Positions 32,564 through 41,568 of a stretch of DNA of 64,000 nt are shown here, piece by piece (the stretch's first letter is position 1; the number at the start of each line of letters is the position of its first letter). The notes under the pieces were generated by a model, which was not told where the DNA came from, did not search any database, and saw only the letters and a program-made list of their open reading frames with translations. The DNA lies in contig NZ_CP017113.1 of the NCBI RefSeq assembly GCF_001720465.1, positions 2,604,001 to 2,668,000 on the forward strand. The letters are read 5' to 3'. Made by a program: the position numbers and the translations under genes. This DNA comes from Porphyrobacter sp. LM 6 (GTDB lineage Bacteria; Pseudomonadota; Alphaproteobacteria; Sphingomonadales; Sphingomonadaceae).

Positions 32564-32950
32564 TCACGTTGCCAAACCATCGATGATCGGACAATCTGGA
32601 CGGTTGTCACCGTGGCACTGGCGGGCGAGATCCAGGAGGGTGCGCCGCATGCTTTCGAGCGCCTTTGCCTTGCGCCCCAATTCGTCCGCCTGGGCGAGTG
32701 CCAAGGCCTTGACCTCGCTGCTGGCCCGCTCACGATCAGACCATAGGGCAAGCAAAGTCGTGATCTCCTCCGTGCCGAACCCGAGATCGCGGGCATTGGC
32801 AATGAAGCGCAGGCGATGAACATCGGCATCGGAATAATCGCGATACCCACTCCCGCGGCGCGGTGGCGCGGGGATCAGGCCGATCTTTTCATAGTGCCGG
32901 ATCATCCGCTGCGAGACGCCGCTTGCCTGCGAGGCTGCACCAATGTTCAC
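32564..32950 (-). CDS. cueR: CueR-like copper-responsive MerR regulator
   Basis: 128 residues. Helix-turn-helix [20 protein letters not shown], coiled dimer helix, then the metal loop with two Cys in [10 protein letters not shown], the CueR arrangement for Cu(I), Ag(I) or Au(I). The start overlaps the copA stop by 4 bases, so it is normally co-transcribed with copA. Since copA is truncated upstream, its usual promoter may be lost. Confidence 0.88.
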   Translation of the reverse strand: MNIGAASQASGVSQRMIRHYEKIGLIPAPPRRGSGYRDYSDADVHRLRFIANARDLGFGTEEITTLLALWSDRERASSEVKALALAQADELGRKAKALESMRRTLLDLARQCHGDNRPDCPIIDGLAT

Positions 32951-34290
32951 AGCTTCACCCGATTGAGACGCAGTGCGTTGGCGACAACGCTGACCGAGGA
33001 CAAGGCCATCGCCGCCGCAGCGATCATAGGCGAAAGCAGGATGCCGAAGAACGGATAGAGCAGCCCTGCCGCGACCGGAACGCCGGCCGCATTATAAATG
33101 AAAGCGAAAAACAGATTCTGGCGGATGTTGGACATCGTCGCCTCGCTGAGCTGGCGGGCGCGAACGATGCCGACAAGATCGCCCTTCAGCAGCGTCATCC
33201 CCGCGCTTTCCATGGCGACATCGGTGCCGTGCCCCATTGCTATGCCGACGTCCGCCGCCGCAAGCGCGGGCGCATCGTTCACTCCATCGCCGGCCATGGC
33301 GACGACGCGGCCTTCCTGCTTCAGCCGCGCGACGACATCGGCTTTCTGATCGGGCAGGACGTCGGCTTCAACGGCATCGATCCCGAGCCGGCGCGCGACG
33401 GCGGTGGCTGTCGTGCGGTTGTCACCGGTCAACATCACCACGCGAATGCCATCTGCGCGCAAGGCAGCCAGTGCTTCCGGCGTTGTTGGCTTGATCGGAT
33501 CGGCAATGGCGAATACGCCTGCCACCTGCTGGTCCAGCCCCATAAAGATGGCCGTTGCACCATCCTCGCGAAGTGCATCGGCTTCGGCAGCAAGAGGCGC
33601 GGTATCGATCCCCGATTCCGTCAGGAAGCGCGCGTTGCCTAACGTGATGCGCTTGTTCTCAACCACACCAACGGCGCCCTTGCCGGTCGGGGAATCGAAA
33701 CCGCTGACGGGAGGGATTTCGATGGACCGGCTGATCGCCGCATCGACGATCGCCAACGCCAGCGGGTGTTCCGACGCCCGCTCCACGCCGGCCGCCAGCC
33801 GCAGCAATTCCGCTTCCTCAAGCCCTGCCGCTGCGATGATCCGGGTGACGGCGGGCTTGCCTTCGGTCAGCGTGCCGGTCTTGTCGACCACCAGCGTGTC
33901 GACCTTTTCCATATGCTCCAGCGCCTCGGCATTCTTGATCAGCACGCCAAGTCCCGCGCCGCGCCCAACGCCCACCATGATCGACATCGGCGTGGCAAGG
34001 CCCAGCGCGCAGGGGCAGGCGATGATCAGCACGGATACCGCCGCAATCAGCCCGTGGGCAAAGCGCGGCTCTGGCCCCCAGATGCCCCAGAGTGCGAAGG
34101 CAAGAATGGCAATGCCGATAACCAGCGGCACGAACCAGCCGGAAACCTGATCCGCCATGCGCTGGATCGGCGCGCGTGAACGTTGCGCTTCAGCAACCAT
34201 CTGCACGATGCGGGACAGCATGGTGTCCCGTCCGACCTTGTCTGCGCGGATTATCAGGGCACCGCTCTGGTTCATGGTGCCGCCGATCAG
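32947..34290 (-). pseudogene. copA: copper P-type ATPase CopA, N-terminus lost at an IS fragment
   Basis: About 448 codons remain: the end of the actuator domain ([12 protein letters not shown]), the CPC metal-transport helix ([13 protein letters not shown]), the phosphorylation site [11 protein letters not shown], the HP motif ([10 protein letters not shown]), [12 protein letters not shown] and the final helices. Missing are the metal-binding domain, the first four helices and most of the actuator domain. An internal ATG could give a stable fragment, but it could not pump. The frame is open right to the IS fragment at 34287-34290. Confidence 0.9.
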
Positions 34291-34722
34291 CGATAATGGT
34301 CCCAGCTACATCGCGGGGGAACTGGCGGAATACATCGAGGCCAACAAGATGAGCCACATGCGCGGTGCCCCGATGCACCCGCAAACCCAGGGCAAGATCG
34401 AGCGCTGGCACCAGACCCTGAAGAACCGCATCCTGCTGGAAAACTACTTCTTGCCCGGTGACCTCGAGGCCCAGATCGAGGCGTTCGTCGAGCACTACAA
34501 CCACCAGCGCTACCACGAGAGCCTCAACAATGTGACGCCCGCCGATGCTTACTTCGGCAGGGCACCGGCCATCATCAAACAGCGTGAAAGGATCAAACGA
34601 CAGACCATCGAATATCGGCGCTTGCAACACCGCAAGTTCGCCGCCTAAAACCCAACCCCAGACGAGGCCCGCACTCCGCTAATCTACGCCACCATCTGCG
34701 CCAAATGTTCTGACGACGGACA
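34287..34722 (+). mobile_element. IS3-family element, copy D (3' fragment)
   Basis: 436 bases corresponding to 5518-5953 of copy B, encoding only the last 120 or so residues of OrfB ([12 protein letters not shown] to HRKFAA, stop at 34648). The orfB-side inverted repeat is intact. The left edge is a deletion point joined to copA through a shared TCAG. Not mobile by itself. Confidence 0.9.
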
Positions 34723-35473
34723 TCTCACGCCGTCGACTAGCATCAACTGGCTTCTCTTAGTTGGAGCAATCGCATTTGGGCTAGGCGCACTGATCAACGA
34801 CACTTGTCTTCTCGGGTCATTGGCACGCTTGGGCGATGGGGAGATAAGGCTTATAGCGCTGCCGCTTGGCTTGGCTTTCGGTATATGGGCGGCCGATCAA
34901 ACAAGGTTCGGCTATGAGGCGTCATGGCCAAGCCTCACTGCTACTCCCACTCTGTTGGGCCTTGCGACGCTTGCCGGTCTTTTGTTGGTGCTTATGCTGT
35001 CGATCGTGTTCGTCTGTATAAAGCGCGTTGCGCGCAAGAGGCCGGCGTGGCCCTTCGCCGCGTCGATGATCGGCCTCGGCGTAACTGGCGGTCTATTGTA
35101 CGCACTGTCACCAGCGTGGACCTTCGCTGACTTGATTCAACGCGGGCTTCCTCTCCGCATGTCACCATCAGGCGAGGTCACGCTTGTTACGGTGATCTCA
35201 TCGGTCGCGGGTGCTCTCACGGCTTCCTTTCGGCAGGGCAATCTGCGTCTTCAACTGCCCACTGGCTATGGCATAATTCGATCGATCGTCGGTGGCGCTC
35301 TCATGGGTGTCGGTATAGCTCTCATACCCGGCGGGAACGACGCAATGATCTTGGCGGCTGTTCCTACGCTCTCTCCTGGCGGAATAGTCGCCTACCTTCT
35401 GATGACGCTGACCATCGTCATCGGCTTTGCCGCGCGGAACGCGCTGCCCGGCCGGCGCGCTCCCGCACTGTAG
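34723..35473 (+). pseudogene. YeeE/YedE-type sulfur transporter, N-terminus lost
   Basis: About 249 codons open from the IS edge (LTPSTSINWLLLVGAIAF..). The family signature lies at GLGALINDTCLLGSLARLGDGE and again at PGGNDAMILAAVPTLSPGG, with several membrane helices. YeeE/YedE proteins import thiosulfate or related sulfur species. A TTG at 34820 could restart translation but would lose the first pore motif. The stop falls 36 bases before the repaired end of the convergent marR gene. Confidence 0.75.
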
Positions 35474-35509
35474 AGCCGCGAAAGCACTTCAAAATGGATG
35501 CCCGTGCGA

Positions 35510-36036
35510 TCATTCCTGCCGTCGATACGGACGATGCCTTTCAACCGGGCAGTCGAGACAACGGGCCTGATCGCACAGCCGGCAAGTCGCAACCCCCCGA
35601 GGGGATCGCACAGTAGAGACGACAGGATGGAGTCGGCCGCGCGCTCCAATGCGCCGCGATCCTCAACTGAAACCTTGCTGAGTAGCTCCGCCACAGCGGC
35701 GTTACGGAGGCCAAGCAACTTAGTTCTCTCTACTTGGCCGAGGGCGGTTAAAGTAACGTGAGCCACACGACGGTCAGAAGTCGATTGCGACTTCGCTACG
35801 AGTTTCTGATCCTCCAGCCTCTCGACGACGCGGACGGCGCCTGCGTGTGACAGTCGAAGGACTTGGCGGACCTGTCCGATCGACATGCCCGGCGCGTGAC
35901 CGATAGCGATGAGAGCGGCAGCGGTCTCGCCACCAGCGCTGAAAGCCTCGCCGATCGCTATACGCACTCGATCCGCTACCGCTTGCGAAAGCGCGCCGAA
36001 AATGTTGATCAAGCGATCAGAGGGTTCATCCATCAT
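35510..36036 (-). pseudogene. MarR-family regulator 1 with frameshift in the Cys-rich tail
   Basis: Winged-helix MarR protein, start MMDEPSDRLINIFGAL, with recognition region LRLSHAGAVRVVERLEDQKL. As written, the frame continues past a six-base G/C run (35593-35598) into unrelated residues and stops at 35392 inside the convergent transporter gene. With one more G the frame reads LGGVATCRLCDQARCLDCPVE and stops at 35510, leaving a clean gap. That tail matches the paralogue at 39637 (CRLCCYDGCTNCPID). So this is either a real frameshift, a slippage switch, or a sequencing error. The operator at 36053-36067 lies 16 bases upstream. Confidence 0.8.
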
Positions 36037-36052
36037 CGCAACTCATTCGATA

Positions 36053-36067
36053 TATGCGTCGCGCATA
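36053..36067. promoter_or_regulatory. operator site 1 of the MarR regulon
   Basis: TATGCG-TCG-CGCATA, immediately upstream of marR1, so probably autoregulatory. One of four sites with the same 6-3-6 dyad, all within 36-43 kb. Confidence 0.75.
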
Positions 36068-36147
36068 CGATATCGAGTGAGTGTTGTCGAGCCGTCCCAC
36101 GGGCAGGCTACAGAACTGCCAAGCCGCTAGAGCGCTACTATAGGAGT

Positions 36148-37515
36148 TCACAACCGTCGCCAGGTTGTCCCTGTAGGTCCATCCTCCAACGCGATACCCA
36201 AGTCTGTGAGTTCTGCGCGGATCCGGTCCGCCTCGGCGAAATCCTTTCGGCTCTTCGCGTCCGTGCGAGCGTCGATCAGACGGGCGACGTGATCTGATTC
36301 CCCACTAGGCCCGTCTAAAAAGAAGCGAAACCAACGTTCACGTCTCGAAAACAGCCCAAGGAGCATGCCGCTCGCAATGAGCGATTTCGGGTCATCGATC
36401 GCGACCAACTTTGAGAGCGCCAGCGGCGTGTTCAGGTCGTCGGCAAGGGCGTCGACGACAGCTTGATTGCAGTCATCGATGCCGAGTTCCTCATCGTCGA
36501 TGAAACTAAACATCTTCAGTCGCCGATACAGTCGATCCAAAATCGTTTTTGTTTGGGAGAGCAGCGCCTCGTTCCACTCCAGCGGCTGCCGATAATGCGC
36601 TGACAGCAACGCCAGACGCAGCGTCTCGCCTCCGTGGCCCCGCTCCAGCAGTTCGCCGACGCTCACAACGTTGCCGAGGCTCTTTGACATCTTCCCAACA
36701 CCGGCCGCAGTGTCCGTCATCGTCAGAAAGCCGTTGTGCAACCAGTAGCGTGCCAACGGCGAGCCTGCATGAGCCGACCGGCTTTGTGCGCTTTCGTTTT
36801 CATGATGGGGGAACACCAGATCAAGCCCGCCGCCATGAATGTCGATTGTCTCGCCGAGATTCTCTGCAATCATTGCCGAGCATCCGATGTGCCAGCCCGC
36901 GCGCCCACGCCCCCAGGGCGAGTCCCACCCGATTGCCTCCGGCGGTGACGGCTTCCACAGGACAAAATCGGCCGGATCCTTTTTGTAGGAAGCCACCTCC
37001 ACCCGTGCGCCGGCGATCATTGCATCGCGGTCACGGCGTCCGAGCGCGCCATAGTGCAGGTCGGACGGGACATGAAACAGCACGTGGCCGTGTGTTTCAT
37101 AGGCGAAGCCGCCCTCGAGAAGCTTAGAGATCATGGCGATCACGCCAGGAACATGGGCTGTGGCTTTCGGCGCGATATCCGGCGGGCGCACGCCTAGTGC
37201 GCCCATGTCGGCGAGGTACAGTTCCTCAAACCGCCGCGCGATAACTGACGGATGCACACCCTCCGCGCTCGCTTCATCGATGATCTTGTCGTCGACGTCA
37301 GTTACGTTGCGGGCATAGGTCACCGCATCCATTCCATAAACATGCCGCAGCAGGCGCGAAAGCACGTCGAAAATCACGGCCGGCCGCGCGTTCCCAATAT
37401 GGGCGCGGCTGTAGACAGTCGGTCCGCACACATACATCGTGACCCGGGCAGGATTGCTCGGAACGAACACGCGCTTCTTAAGAGCAGCCGTATCGTGAAG
37501 CTTGATGATAGTCAT
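36148..37515 (-). CDS. cysS: cysteinyl-tRNA synthetase, island copy
   Basis: About 455 residues from the ATG at 37515 (MTIIKLHDTAALKKR). Charges tRNA-Cys with cysteine. All catalytic features are present: the zinc Cys in MYVCGPTVY, the HIGH-type RAHIGNARP, WHIGCSAM and HHENE zinc ligands, and KMSKSLGN. The C-terminal helical region (LIDARTDAKSRKDFAEADRI) is complete. Being on an island, it is presumably an extra copy beside a chromosomal gene, which cannot be checked here. It lies in a minus-strand run GAPDH - XRE - cysS - marR1. Confidence 0.93.
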   Translation of the reverse strand: MTIIKLHDTAALKKRVFVPSNPARVTMYVCGPTVYSRAHIGNARPAVIFDVLSRLLRHVYGMDAVTYARNVTDVDDKIIDEASAEGVHPSVIARRFEELYLADMGALGVRPPDIAPKATAHVPGVIAMISKLLEGGFAYETHGHVLFHVPSDLHYGALGRRDRDAMIAGARVEVASYKKDPADFVLWKPSPPEAIGWDSPWGRGRAGWHIGCSAMIAENLGETIDIHGGGLDLVFPHHENESAQSRSAHAGSPLARYWLHNGFLTMTDTAAGVGKMSKSLGNVVSVGELLERGHGGETLRLALLSAHYRQPLEWNEALLSQTKTILDRLYRRLKMFSFIDDEELGIDDCNQAVVDALADDLNTPLALSKLVAIDDPKSLIASGMLLGLFSRRERWFRFFLDGPSGESDHVARLIDARTDAKSRKDFAEADRIRAELTDLGIALEDGPTGTTWRRL

Positions 37516-37569
37516 CGCCGGCTCTCTCGCGCTCACGGCCTCTTGCCCGGCAGCGACGAATGCTCGGCT

Positions 37570-37872
37570 TCAGACGTCGTCGGTGCCCACCGGCCCACCT
37601 TCACCCTCCATTCGATTGATGGCGCGCACATCCTTGGCATTGAACTTAAGCCGCACCCCGATCCCCCCGCTCGAATCATCGTCGATAAAAACCGCGCCTC
37701 CGCGTTCGAGTGCATCGCGTAACCGAGCTATGTCGGCGAAATCGAGCCCCGCTCTGCCAGCTTCGAAATCCGCTATGGCGTCTTCCTGCAGCCCCGCCAC
37801 TAAGGCAGCGTGAGCGCGGGGCCACTGAACAAGAGCACGCGCTGCGCGCGCCAATGGTCCAGTCATGCCCAT
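37570..37872 (-). CDS. small XRE-like transcription regulator
   Basis: 100 residues, start MGMTGPLARAARALVQW. The pattern ARAL..W......AGL...AIADFEAGRAGLDFADIARLRDALERGGAVFIDDD..GGIGVRLKF is that of single-domain XRE (Cro/CI) proteins of alphaproteobacteria. The helix-turn-helix is slightly unusual in its first half. Located between GAPDH and cysS in the same direction. Confidence 0.7.
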   Translation of the reverse strand: MGMTGPLARAARALVQWPRAHAALVAGLQEDAIADFEAGRAGLDFADIARLRDALERGGAVFIDDDSSGGIGVRLKFNAKDVRAINRMEGEGGPVGTDDV

Positions 37873-37945
37873 GATCGCTCCTACCCGAATGTCGTTCTCG
37901 GCGAAGCAGGCAGCATCCCTATCGTAGCCGCCTGCATCCTGCCGG

Positions 37946-38953
37946 CTAGATCAGCTTGCCCATGGCTACTGCCGTATCCGCCATGCGCGTGGCGAAGCTC
38001 CACTCGTTGTCGTACCAGGCAAGGACCCGAACCATTCTGCCGTCCACGACGTCAGTTTGCGGCAGAGCGACGATGGCGGATTCGCTGCGGTGGGTGAGAT
38101 CGATTGAAACAAGGGGTTCTGAGGTCGTCGCGAGCACACCCTGCATCGACCCTTCAGCGGCCTGCCGAATGGCGTCGTTGACTTCCTCGATCGACACTTC
38201 ACGGGCGGCTGACACACTCAAGTCCACGACAGATACGTTGGGCGTCGGTACGCGGATGGACGATCCGTGAAGCTTCCCTCTCAGCTCTGGGAGTACGAGC
38301 CCGATCGCGTTCGCGGCGCCAGTAGACGTCGGGATCATAGAGAGTGCGGCAGCACGCGCGCGGTAAAGGTCCTTGTGGACGGTGTCCAATGTCGGCTGGT
38401 CGCCCGTATAGGCGTGCACCGTCGTCATATATCCGCGCTCGATGCCGAAGAGATCGTTCAAAACCTTGGCTACCGGCGCGAGCACGTTCGTCGTGCAAGA
38501 GCCGTTCGAGACGATTATGTCATCTCGCGTTAGAGCGTCGTGATTGACCTTGAAGACGATGGTCTTATCAGCCCCCTCGCTAGGCGCTGAAACCAATACT
38601 CGCTTCGCGCCTGCCCGAAGGTGGGATTGTGCCTTTCCGCTCGTCGTGAAAAGCCCAGTGCACTCGAGCACGACATCGACGCCAAGCGATGCATGCGGGA
38701 GGTCTGCCGGATCACGCTCCGAAACAACTTTAATCCTTCCGGAACCGACGTCGATCCAGTCCTCGCCCGCTGCGATAGAGCCCCGGAAGGGACCATGCAC
38801 CGAGTCGTACTTGAGGAGATGCGCCATCGTGGTGACGGGACCAAGATCGTTGATGGCCACCACCTCAATGTCTTGGCGGCGATGCTCGACAATCGAGCGC
38901 AACGCGAGGCGTCCGATACGTCCGAAGCCATTTATTGCGACCTTGATCGTCAT
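37946..38953 (-). CDS. gap: glyceraldehyde-3-phosphate dehydrogenase, island copy
   Basis: About 335 residues from the ATG at 38953 (MTIKVAINGFGRIGRLALRS). The Rossmann NAD motif GFGRIGR is at the start, the catalytic Cys in SNGSCTTNVLAP, the His in TTVHAYTGDQ, and the C-terminal WYDNEWSFATRM. Full length and apparently active. Its active-site thiol is a classic target of oxidants, electrophiles and thiophilic metals, so an inducible spare copy would fit the stress-repair neighbours. The operator site at 39085-39099 is 130 bases upstream. Confidence 0.94.
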   Translation of the reverse strand: MTIKVAINGFGRIGRLALRSIVEHRRQDIEVVAINDLGPVTTMAHLLKYDSVHGPFRGSIAAGEDWIDVGSGRIKVVSERDPADLPHASLGVDVVLECTGLFTTSGKAQSHLRAGAKRVLVSAPSEGADKTIVFKVNHDALTRDDIIVSNGSCTTNVLAPVAKVLNDLFGIERGYMTTVHAYTGDQPTLDTVHKDLYRARAAALSMIPTSTGAANAIGLVLPELRGKLHGSSIRVPTPNVSVVDLSVSAAREVSIEEVNDAIRQAAEGSMQGVLATTSEPLVSIDLTHRSESAIVALPQTDVVDGRMVRVLAWYDNEWSFATRMADTAVAMGKLI

Positions 38954-39636
38954 GCGCGTCTCCGCTTGTCCGTAGTTCAAGCCGCTTGATCGACGGCCTT
39001 CCTCGGCGTTCGCCCTGGCGTACCGCTCATCGCCGACGGCCGGCTGAAGCCGACGGCCCTGAAAGACCGAAACGGTTGAGTATGTATGCGCCGCGCATAG
39101 ACCTATCGCGAGGAGAGTAGAACGTCAACACGTTGCCAGTGCGCCCATGGCGTTGCGTTCAGCCAAGTGTAGTTGCAGGTCGCCGTCACGGTTGCGCGCC
39201 TGACAGGAGGTATCGCCTTTGTGCCGGACAGAGATGCGCAAAAGGCGCTCGCTGCCCAACGAGCAACAGGCGAGGTCCGCGATCGCATGCTGATTGACCT
39301 CGGAACACGTAGCTCCGCCGCACACGCGGTCCAATGCCTAGGCGCAGGAGTCGCGCAAGCCTGCGGATAACGAGGTCGCCACGTCTAGCGGGACGACCGA
39401 GGTGATTCGTGTCCCGGCTCGGTGGTCATGCGGTCAATCTCGCGAACATCATAGCCGATAGCTATCGATTGAAGGGCGTCTTGAGCGCTGCGACATCTCA
39501 TAGCTACAGCGGGGGGGAGTCCCGTAACCGACTGTAAAGCATTGTAAAAGCGCGCTTTCCTAACGCAGTCTCTCCGCAAATCGTGTAAGAGTTTGGCTTG
39601 CTGTCTATGCTCCGCGCACATATAGATGCGGCAATG
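38954..39636. other. divergent intergenic region between GAPDH and marR2
   Basis: About 680 bases with no supported gene. It contains operator site 2 and, near 39606-39622, a weaker related dyad (TATGCTCCGCGCACATA) just before marR2. Otherwise I see nothing. Confidence 0.45.
39085..39099. promoter_or_regulatory. operator site 2 of the MarR regulon
   Basis: TATGCG-CCG-CGCATA, upstream of the GAPDH start, placing the GAPDH-XRE-cysS-marR1 run under the proposed regulon. Confidence 0.75.
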
Positions 39637-40173
39637 GATGGACCTCGAGATCGCAACATTTTCGGGGCGTTCGCACTCATGATCAGCGACGACATCGTTC
39701 GCGCTAGTTCATCGCGGGCGCCGGAAGCTGGCCCTGCTGCCTCTGCATTGGCGCTGCTCGCGCACAAGCCTGGGCTATCTATTCGTATGCTCGCGGTCGG
39801 CGTGGGCCTGTCACACGCAGGAACGGTTCGTCTCGTGGACCGGCTAGCGGCCGAAGGGCTGATCGAACGCCGGGGTCATTCAACAGACGGACGCACGCGG
39901 TCTCTCTATCTCACTGAGTCAGGGAAGGTTGCGAGCGACGGCGTGCTCGCATCGCGGGACGAAGTCATCGCCGAGGGTCTTTCGATCCTCGATCCTGCCG
40001 AAGTGAAGCTCCTGTGCGATATCGCCGAACGCGTCCTCCGCGCTCGTTTGGAGAACCTCGAGCACTCATATCGGATTTGTCGGCTCTGCTGCTACGATGG
40101 CTGCACCAACTGTCCAATCGACGCCGAACTGCACGAAAGAGGCGTGGATCGAGAAGGCAGCGACGGCGCGTAA
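39637..40173 (+). CDS. MarR-family regulator 2 with four-cysteine tail
   Basis: About 178 residues from the ATG at 39637 (MDGPRDRNIFGAF), chosen by alignment with marR1 (MDEPSDRLINIFGAL). Winged helix with LSIRMLAVGVGLSHAGTVRL and the wing STDGRTRSLYL. The tail ICRLCCYDGCTNCPID presents C-x2-C-x4-C-x2-C plus an extra Cys, suggesting a thiol-redox or metal (zinc or iron-sulfur) sensor. It probably binds TATGCG-N3-CGCATA sites. It is intact, unlike marR1. Confidence 0.85.
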   Translation, partial: DGPRDRNIFGAFALMISDDIVRASSSRAPEAGPAASALALLAHKPGLSIRMLAVGVGLSHAGTVRLVDRLAAEGLIERRGHSTDGRTRSLYLTESGKVASDGVLASRDEVIAEGLSILDPAEVKLLCDIAERVLRARLENLEHSYRICRLCCYDGCTNCPIDAELHERGVDREGSDGA

Positions 40174-40195
40174 CCAGCTTGTTGACGTGGCGGCG

Positions 40196-40954
40196 TCAGT
40201 GCTGCGCGATCAAATAAGCTGCGAGGAAGCCCACAACGGTTATGAAACCGATGAACGGAGGCGCCTTTTCGAAGGCTTCTGGAATCATTGCCTCAGCCAG
40301 CATCGCGATGACCGCGCCCGCAGCGAAGGAAAGAATTGCGGGAGCTTGCGTATCGGCCGAACCAAAAAGCAGATTGCCCAAAGCTGCTGAAATGCCCACG
40401 AGAAGTGGGATGCCGATCCAGATCGTGAAGATGTAGCGTCGAGATCGCCCGGCGACTTTCATACCCGATGTACTCGACAGACCCTGCGGCACGTTTGCGA
40501 GAAAGAATCCAGCGATCACCGCAACGCTGATCGCGCCGCCGTTCGCGACCGACATCCCGATCACCATCGCTTCCGGGATGCCGTCAAGGACGCTGCCGAG
40601 CGCGATCGCAGCGCCGCTCCCGTGCTGCTCGCCCTCACGCGGCTGCTCGGTGCATTCACCGCATCGCTTGCGATTCTTCGCGCCACGCCGAGACAGGTAG
40701 AAATTGGCTCCGCTGAAGATCGCAGCGCCGGCAAGCAGCGCGATGACCGCTGTGGGCCCGAGATCGTCCGAGACCCGTTCTCCAATGAGCTCGGTGGCTA
40801 CAACTGCTATCAGAACACCGCCGCCAAAGCCCATGACGGCTGAAATCATGCGGTGAGTGAGCTTGCCAAAGAGGGCATCCGCGACGATCGCGCCGACAAG
40901 CAGCCCACTGCCTGACAGCAATCCCCACAGGCCCGCGATCACGTACTCAGGCAT
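40196..40954 (-). CDS. ZIP-family metal transporter
   Basis: About 252 residues from the ATG at 40954 (MPEYVIAGLWGLLSG). About seven to eight helices. The conserved helix-4 metal site appears as ALGSVLDGIPEAMVIGMS and the helix-5 equivalent as GFFLANVPQGLSST. The cytoplasmic loop RKRCGECTEQPREGEQHG could bind metal. The position usually His in helix 4 is Asp here (LDGIPE), so metal choice is unclear. Last gene of the hydrolase/OsmC - msrA - ZIP run. Confidence 0.8.
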   Translation of the reverse strand: MPEYVIAGLWGLLSGSGLLVGAIVADALFGKLTHRMISAVMGFGGGVLIAVVATELIGERVSDDLGPTAVIALLAGAAIFSGANFYLSRRGAKNRKRCGECTEQPREGEQHGSGAAIALGSVLDGIPEAMVIGMSVANGGAISVAVIAGFFLANVPQGLSSTSGMKVAGRSRRYIFTIWIGIPLLVGISAALGNLLFGSADTQAPAILSFAAGAVIAMLAEAMIPEAFEKAPPFIGFITVVGFLAAYLIAQH

Positions 40955-41020
40955 CACGACCTCGCTTCGCATCGCGAGACGCGAAGCCGAACATGAGACA
41001 AAGCCGCGCCAGTTTGGAAC

Positions 41021-41566
41021 TCATCGATCTGACCTGTCCAAGCGCCAATTCGCTCGCTCGAAATGGCAGCTATAACCCTGGGGATTCCGGGCGAGATAGA
41101 GTTGGTGCTCAGCTTCCGCCTCCCAGAACGGCTCCTCCGGGTTGATTTCGGATACCACCGGGCCAGGCCAGCGGCCTGACGCTTCGATCTCGGCGATCGT
41201 TTTTAAGGCCACGTCCATTTGGGCCTGCGACGTGTAAAAGATCGCCGAACGATAGCTTGGACCGACGTCGCTACCTTGCTGCTCGTAAGTTGTCGGGTCG
41301 TGGATCTGGAAGAAATATTCCAGGATCTTGCGATAGCTCGTCACCGCCGGATCAAATGTGATCTCAACCGCTTCCGCATGGCCATGATGACGAGCATATG
41401 TAGGGTCAGGCATCTCTCCGCCTATGTAGCCAACGCGCGTGCCTACGACCCCCCTGGCTCGCCGAAACAAATCCTCCAAGCCCCAGAAACACCCACCAGC
41501 AAGGATTGCGCGTTCTCGACGCATGGTTTCGCTAACTGATTGACCGTGACTTTTTGCGGAAGTCAC
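41021..41566 (-). CDS. msrA: peptide methionine sulfoxide reductase MsrA (copy 1)
   Basis: 181 residues from a GTG at 41566 with GGAG 8 bases before it. The catalytic [12 protein letters not shown] is followed by [16 protein letters not shown] and [10 protein letters not shown], all MsrA signatures. Reduces Met-S-sulfoxide in proteins. The gene starts 2 bases after the hydrolase-OsmC stop, so the two are co-translated. Confidence 0.93.
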   Translation of the reverse strand: MTSAKSHGQSVSETMRRERAILAGGCFWGLEDLFRRARGVVGTRVGYIGGEMPDPTYARHHGHAEAVEITFDPAVTSYRKILEYFFQIHDPTTYEQQGSDVGPSYRSAIFYTSQAQMDVALKTIAEIEASGRWPGPVVSEINPEEPFWEAEAEHQLYLARNPQGYSCHFERANWRLDRSDR

Positions 41567-41568
41567 GA

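Noticed and set aside
39606..39622. Weak dyad TATGCTCCGCGCACATA before marR2 as a full operator
   Set aside because: Two or more mismatches and altered spacing; kept only as a note within the intergenic entry.
40964..40987. Inverted repeat GCTTCGC/GCGAAGC before the ZIP gene as a fifth regulon operator
   Set aside because: The half-sites do not match TATGCG/CGCATA and spacing differs.
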